Below are positions 21,917-64,000 of a stretch of DNA of 64,000 nucleotides, one piece after another. The notes under the pieces are model-generated. The model did no database searches. It was not told the origin of the DNA and worked only from the letters and a program-made list of their open reading frames with translations. This DNA is from Leptasterias polaris (lineage: Eukaryota > Echinodermata > Asteroidea > Forcipulatida > Asteriidae): NCBI GenBank assembly GCA_037783415.1, contig JAZGTN010000119.1:3170001-3234000 (forward strand). Direction: 5' to 3'. Numbering within the stretch: the stretch's first letter is position 1; each line of letters opens with the position of its first letter. Position numbers and translations under genes: made by a program.

Positions 21917-24900
21917 TCAACCGTAACTAACAGTTGTTGACCTCAGGTGAGCATGACCCTGTGGTGACCCCAGCGTGACCTTCTTAAGTTGATGCTGCAA
22001 GCAGATGTAGTCATAGTCTTGCATATCCAGACGGTGACCGTACAATGTGTACAGCGTCAGTGAAAGGGCTAAGACGAGTCTACCCATCGTCATGACCTGT
22101 TGGTTGTAAGAAAACGGAATAGCTCATGTTTCAATAATTATTGAAATCATTTCCTGAACCTGAACTTGGCACAATTAAACCATCTAAGCTCCCTGGGAAG
22201 TATGCTGCCTGAGCTGCCAGGTATGTAGCGCATTAAGCTAAATCAATCACAAGAACTATTCTTTTCTTTCAAATACATGTATCCATGCTTTCAGACAACC
22301 TGAGGTCGCAAGTTCAAGTTCCGTAAGTTTTTCTTTGTTCAACCCAAAATTATTTAAAAAATTGACGAACTTACTGGAACGGCCCAAAGGACGATCATAA
22401 AACCCGTCAGGACAGGGTGACGGAAGTTGCTGAACAGTCTCTGGTACTCTCTTGATTTCAACTGGAGAGGGGGCTCTAAGTCCATTAGATAGTAATATAC
22501 CTGTTTCGTAAACAAAAGGATTTAAGGTCACATAAAAGGTCACAAAAAGGTCATATTTAAGATGATAAAATATTACATGTTTGACTTTCAGGAAGCTAAA
22601 GGTGGTGGTAATCATAAAATTTTCTCTCCAGTTCTTTGACAATTGATTGAGCTCCTTCATTAAAACAGATACAAAAACCAAATTAATTAATTAGTGAATC
22701 AATCAATCAATCAGTAAATCAATCAATCAATCAATCAATCAGTAAATAAATCAATCAATCAATCAATAAAAGAGCTTTGGTGCTTCAGAAAAGTATCAAT
22801 GGTGTAACAACGGAACATTTCGATCAGACTGTCTTTTGGAAAACAAATTTCCAATCTTACTTGAGATTGAATTTTGAGTCATATTTTTACACAGTATCAG
22901 AAAGCAAAAATGAGATTCGGGACTTCAGAATGTACTTTTAAAAGCAGAACTCTGCTCTTTATAACGAGGGTTGACTGTACATGATATATTGGCTGGTAGC
23001 CAGTTGCCAATGAGGGTTGACTATGGTATCTTGGCTGGTAGCCAGTTGCCAATGAGGGTTGACTATGGTATATTGGCTGGTAGCCAGTTGCCAATGAGGG
23101 TTGACTATGGTATCTTGGCTGGTAGCCAGTTGCTAATGAGGTTCATGACTATGGTATCTTGGCTGGTAGCCAGTTACCAATGAGGGTTGACTATGGTATA
23201 TTGGCTGGTAGCCAGTTGCCAATGAGGGTTGACTATGGTATCTTGGCTGGTAGCCAGTTGCTAATGAGGGTTGACTATGGTATCTTGGCTGGTAGCCAGT
23301 TACCGCTAGCACGATTCTCCTCACCGCTCTAATTCCCTATCCTTTAATTTAAAGGGGTTGTGTCATCAAGACCAAAGCAGGAACTCTTATCCAGTTGATG
23401 AGAGCGCCCTCTCTTGATCACAGCATATCACAGCACCTGCGCCCTCCCTCGTATCACAATCTATGGAGAGCGCCGCATGCGCATGCTGTAACTGAGTGAG
23501 AGTTCATAATTCCATGTTTGGCAACAGGCCTGCTTTAATCATGACGACACATCCCCTTTAACACTTCTCTGCCACACTACCTTCTTCATGTCTATCTTCC
23601 TTCCCTCACCTGTTTAACACCGACGAGCTCAGCGTAGTCTAACACCAACACAACTCCGATTACAAACAGCCAGGCCACAAAGTAGATCAAACTGAAGATG
23701 ATCTGGATGACTCTACTGTCCGCATCAAAGGACCAGAGAGCGGTGTCTGGAAACAGTGGCCTCCAGTTAAACATCAGAAACTTTTCAGTAGACAAATGAA
23801 TGAAATAATTTTACAATCTTTGTTCAAACTATTTAAAAAATCAGTTACATTTGAAACTCAGGATCAAATATGACGTACTCTAATATTTGAGATTGGTTTG
23901 TCTTGGCTCATGCAAAAATGGGTGGTTTGGGGCACAGTACCAAATCCATAAAAATATCCCACTCTACACAGTAACACCCAAATGTTTGGACTCTGATAAG
24001 ATTGGTATGCCTGGCCTCATGCTAAGAGTAGGTGGTTTGGGGGTACAGTAACAAATCCATCAAAAACACTCCACTCTAAGGCAACTCAACACCCAAATAT
24101 ATGGTAGTATGCCTTACTGTATGTTGAGTGCTTAGTTAGTATCATACCAAATCCATCAATTTTAAGTAAAATTGGTGGATTTTGTTGGAACAATTGGTGA
24201 GGTTACAGTTAAGAGTTAGGTTACAAGTAGTCAGACCCCATTGCAGTGTTAATGAACCTCAGTAATCATCATAGCTATTGTACACGGGGAATAAGACCAA
24301 GATGGGTCTGTTACCTGCAGAGCTGCGCATGTAGCCAATATATACAGGGATCGCTCCACAACTTCTAAGCCCAGCCATTGGATGAAGTCTTTCCACAGCC
24401 TGCAAGCCATCAGGGTATGTTGCAGAATGAATGCAACGATGAGAAGAATGTCCAGCAGGAGGTGACTCAGGTATGGATTTGCTGCATCTGAAATATAAAA
24501 TAAAATTTTGCATTAATTCAAAAATTGACTTCCTTTAAAGTTGTCCGACTGACGAGTTGTCTGACATCCAATTGAGGTTTCCCCATCGTATCTACAAGTT
24601 TTCGCTGGAGCGCTAGTTCTTTCGCAGATGTCAAATTTCAAAAAAGGAGTACAGCGCCCCAGTTTACTGGAATACTGGGTCGACTCTAATGCCAAATATT
24701 ACCTCCACTTTTGCATTTTTATTTAGAATTATTACTTAATAAATTGTTTTAAACAATTATTTACCCGGATTAAGATATTGTTTTGGATCATAAAATGGGT
24801 GAAATTTGGAGGATGAGATTCGGCATCTTACAAATCTTGAGCTAAATAAAGCTTCCCAATTCACAATTGGGCTTCCGTACCAATTCACAATTGGGCTTCC

Positions 24901-25118
24901 GTACCAATTCACAATTGGGCTTCCGTACCTTTGCTTGATTCCATTTGCTGCTGCTGCTGCGACGAAGTTCCTTCCAGTTCCACCACAACCCGTTTAGTGA
25001 AGCCGTTCCGAAACAAAAACACCGCAAATTGAAACACCGTTTGGAAGCAAACGGCAAAACCCAGCGTCGAAATGATCACAAACAAGATCGGCTTAAGGGG
25101 AACGGAGACCCCTGTCAT
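21917..25118 (-). CDS. NRM: Nurim, inner nuclear membrane protein (complete, 5 exons)
   Basis: Exons in transcript order: 25118-24929, 24487-24315, 23780-23610, 22500-22375, 22096-21917. Phases agree and 279 residues are encoded, against about 262 in human nurim. Family signatures: HTLMACRLW after a hydrophobic helix (about 86-95; human QHSLMA), VERSLYILAT, LDYAELVGVKQVYYYL (about 168-183; human FDYAELMGLKQVYYH), LKSREYQRLFSNFRHPV (about 192-208) and LDMQDYDY near the C-terminus (human LDQQDLRY). Several membrane helices are visible, starting at residues 10-36. Nurim is a multi-pass protein of the inner nuclear envelope that resembles isoprenylcysteine methyltransferases in fold; no activity is established. 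A Gln run (54-58) sits in the first loop. The exon 3 acceptor (tctactgaaaag) has a weak pyrimidine tract. The ATG has A at -3. Confidence 0.94.
22301..22368 (+). mobile_element. Family B SINE fragment beside nurim exon 4
   Basis: 'ctgaggtcgcaagttcaagt' followed by 'tctttgttcaacccaaaatt' matches the tRNA B-box and tail region of the SINE at 40301-40440. It lies antisense in nurim intron 4 and ends about 7 bases from the splice donor at 22374. Confidence 0.6.
22684..22770. repeat. (AATC)n microsatellite
   Basis: AATC/TCAA tetranucleotide runs interrupted by 'agtaaat', in nurim intron 3. Confidence 0.9.
22966..23304. repeat. 42-bp minisatellite, 8 copies
   Basis: The unit starts 'gagggttgactatggtatct' and continues 'tggctggtagccagttgcca' plus 'at'. 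Copies differ by a few substitutions (atatt/atctt, gccaat/gctaat), and copy 5 has a 2-bp length change. Each unit holds the short hairpin GGCTGGTAGCC. It lies in nurim intron 3. Confidence 0.92.
23349..23561. mobile_element. AAAGGGG foldback element, intact
   Basis: The ends 'taaaggggttgtgtcatcaa' and 'atgacgacacatccccttta' are inverted repeats, as are the inner 'accaaagcagg' and 'caggcctgctttaatc'. The interior carries 'gagcgccctctc' and 'cgcatgcgcatgctg'. Partial relatives lie at 2362-2640 and 56328-56395. Confidence 0.75.
23877..24115. repeat. About 118-bp dimeric repeat (GGTGGTTTGGGG family)
   Basis: Two tandem copies of 'gattggtatgcctggcctca' ... 'gggtggtttgggggtacagt' ... 'aaatccatcaaaa'. 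The same unit recurs at 63480-63640 and, inverted and dimeric, at about 52860-53080. Confidence 0.65.
24857..24928. repeat. 24-bp tandem triplication carrying a splice donor
   Basis: Three identical units (caattcacaattgggcttcc + gtac). The minus-strand reading of each gives GTACGGAAG, so the nurim exon 1 donor (24928-24927) is repeated at 24904-24903 and 24880-24879. Confidence 0.9.
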
Positions 25119-25912
25119 AGTTGAGCACAGATCAGTGGGGTAAATTGCAAAAGAATTGTCGGTTTCCTGTGTTCAGACGACGCAAACAGTCACAGTCACA
25201 GTCACCGTAGTTTTGTTGTCAGCGCCATTGCAGGAAATGGCAAATGTGAACGTACAGAGGGCGCTGTACCCGGTCGCCGTTCGTGAAAGTTGAACATTTA
25301 TTTCCCAGGTGTTTTGTTGTGGGTAAAACACTTGAACTGCCCAGTCCTTGCTCTATGAACTGCCAAAGTTAATATATCACTTATCGAAAAACATAATATA
25401 ACCCACTTCACACTGTCAAACTCCCCTGTTTCTTTTTCCTTAAATGTCTTCATATTTTCCGATATAAACTCCAAAGTTGAAAATAATTCAGGCTTGTTGT
25501 TTTGATAGAGCGCCCTCAATAGTAAGAGTGAAATTAAATGGAGCAGGTGGCTAATGAATAATTCATTTACTTTCGTTTTCATTTTTGCGTTTTATTTTGA
25601 ATACAAACTTAGGTTAAACCTGTTTGGCAGAATTTCGCGATGGGAATATAAATCACATCTATTTTATTAATTTTTCATGTCATTTTTGCGGAGAATAAAT
25701 CAATTTAGCTCGAGAGTTTGTCTCAAATTAAATAGGTCAAAGTTAGTGTCGTCACACACTGAATATTTATGAGTACATCTTTTCAGTACAACGATGGCGG
25801 AGCGGGTGGCGTATTGTCGGTAACACTGCCGATTTTATCTAATTCTTGTGGATGAATTGGCGATGTTTCGGCACTTCTTCTCTCAAGACAAGCTCATCAG
25901 TCGGCGTGCATC
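25119..25912. promoter_or_regulatory. Divergent nurim/BRSK intergenic promoter region
   Basis: Only 794 bases separate the two start codons, transcribed outward. CpG-containing stretches occur at about 25165-25285 (next to nurim) and 25790-25910 (next to BRSK), with AT-rich sequence between. No TATA box stands out. The BRSK leader side contains the small upstream ATGs listed separately. Confidence 0.55.
25794..25823 (+). promoter_or_regulatory. Short upstream ORF before BRSK
   Basis: ATGGCGGAGCGG... encodes 9 residues and ends TAA. It has a strong initiation context (A at -3, G at +4). A second upstream ATG at 25863 is out of frame and reads across the BRSK start to a stop just inside intron 1 if unspliced. 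Both matter only if the transcript begins upstream of them, which the sequence cannot show. Confidence 0.4.

Positions 25913-64000
<38,088 letters not shown>

Noticed and set aside
22256..22681. 141-codon minus-strand frame
   Set aside because: It overlaps the true nurim exon 4 in a different frame and reads into intron and SINE sequence.
22966..23304. Regular repeats resembling a CRISPR array
   Set aside because: Units are contiguous and similar throughout with no unique spacers, and the setting is a eukaryotic intron; the same holds for 48771-49078.
24259..24513. 84-codon minus-strand frame (MQNFILYFRCSKS...)
   Set aside because: It is a shadow of nurim exon 2; the phase-consistent frame gives the conserved HTLMACRLW and VERSLYIL segments.
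24842..25057. Minus-strand frame with VRKPNCEL repeated three times
   Set aside because: It is the shifted-frame reading of the 24-bp triplication across the true nurim exon 1 and its donor.

Overview
The window reads as AT-rich nuclear DNA from an animal: genes have many short exons, GT-AG introns and long introns packed with small repeats. The proteins look like vertebrate single-copy orthologues taken before the vertebrate duplications. The repeat landscape (tRNA-headed SINEs with ATT tails, many foldback elements, runs of 'tacatgtacatgta') suggests an invertebrate deuterostome, most likely an echinoderm such as a sea star. The organism is an inference; the gene calls do not depend on it. 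I see no prokaryotic, organellar or viral genes.

Layout. (1) 1-10552, plus strand: the 3' fifteen coding exons of an ORP5/ORP8-type oxysterol-binding-related protein (PH domain, sterol/PI4P-binding domain, C-terminal membrane anchor); its 5' end lies before the window. (2) 10553-15787: its 3' UTR, then repeat-rich intergenic DNA. (3) About 15788-18859, plus strand: a promoter-like block followed by a four-exon gene for a 281-residue protein with an N-myristoylation signal that I do not recognise. (4) 18860-21916: intergenic, with foldback elements, one nested in another, and a LINE 3' tail. (5) 21917-25118, minus strand: nurim, an inner nuclear membrane protein, complete in five exons. (6) 25119-25912: a 794-base interval between nurim and the next gene, transcribed head to head. 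(7) 25913 to the end, plus strand: the first thirteen coding exons of a BRSK/SAD-type kinase, with a 13.9-kb first intron, the whole kinase domain and the UBA-like region; its 3' end lies beyond the window.

The genes are not an operon. The ORP works at ER-plasma membrane contacts, nurim in the nuclear envelope and BRSK downstream of LKB1 in neuronal polarity. The only arrangement that suggests co-regulation is the nurim/BRSK divergent pair. Exon boundaries were derived by hand from splice sites, reading-phase agreement and family conservation; all four models stay in frame across every junction.

Most of what is not coding is mobile DNA: at least two tRNA-derived SINE families, a third tRNA-headed repeat, several palindromic (MITE-like) families, a CAGGG-ended family with short target duplications, LINE tails and four minisatellites. 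The least explained structures are a 2.2-kb element at 44277-46467 built of about 150-bp repeats and closed by a hairpin, the tripled splice donor in nurim exon 1, and the unrecognised myristoylated protein.
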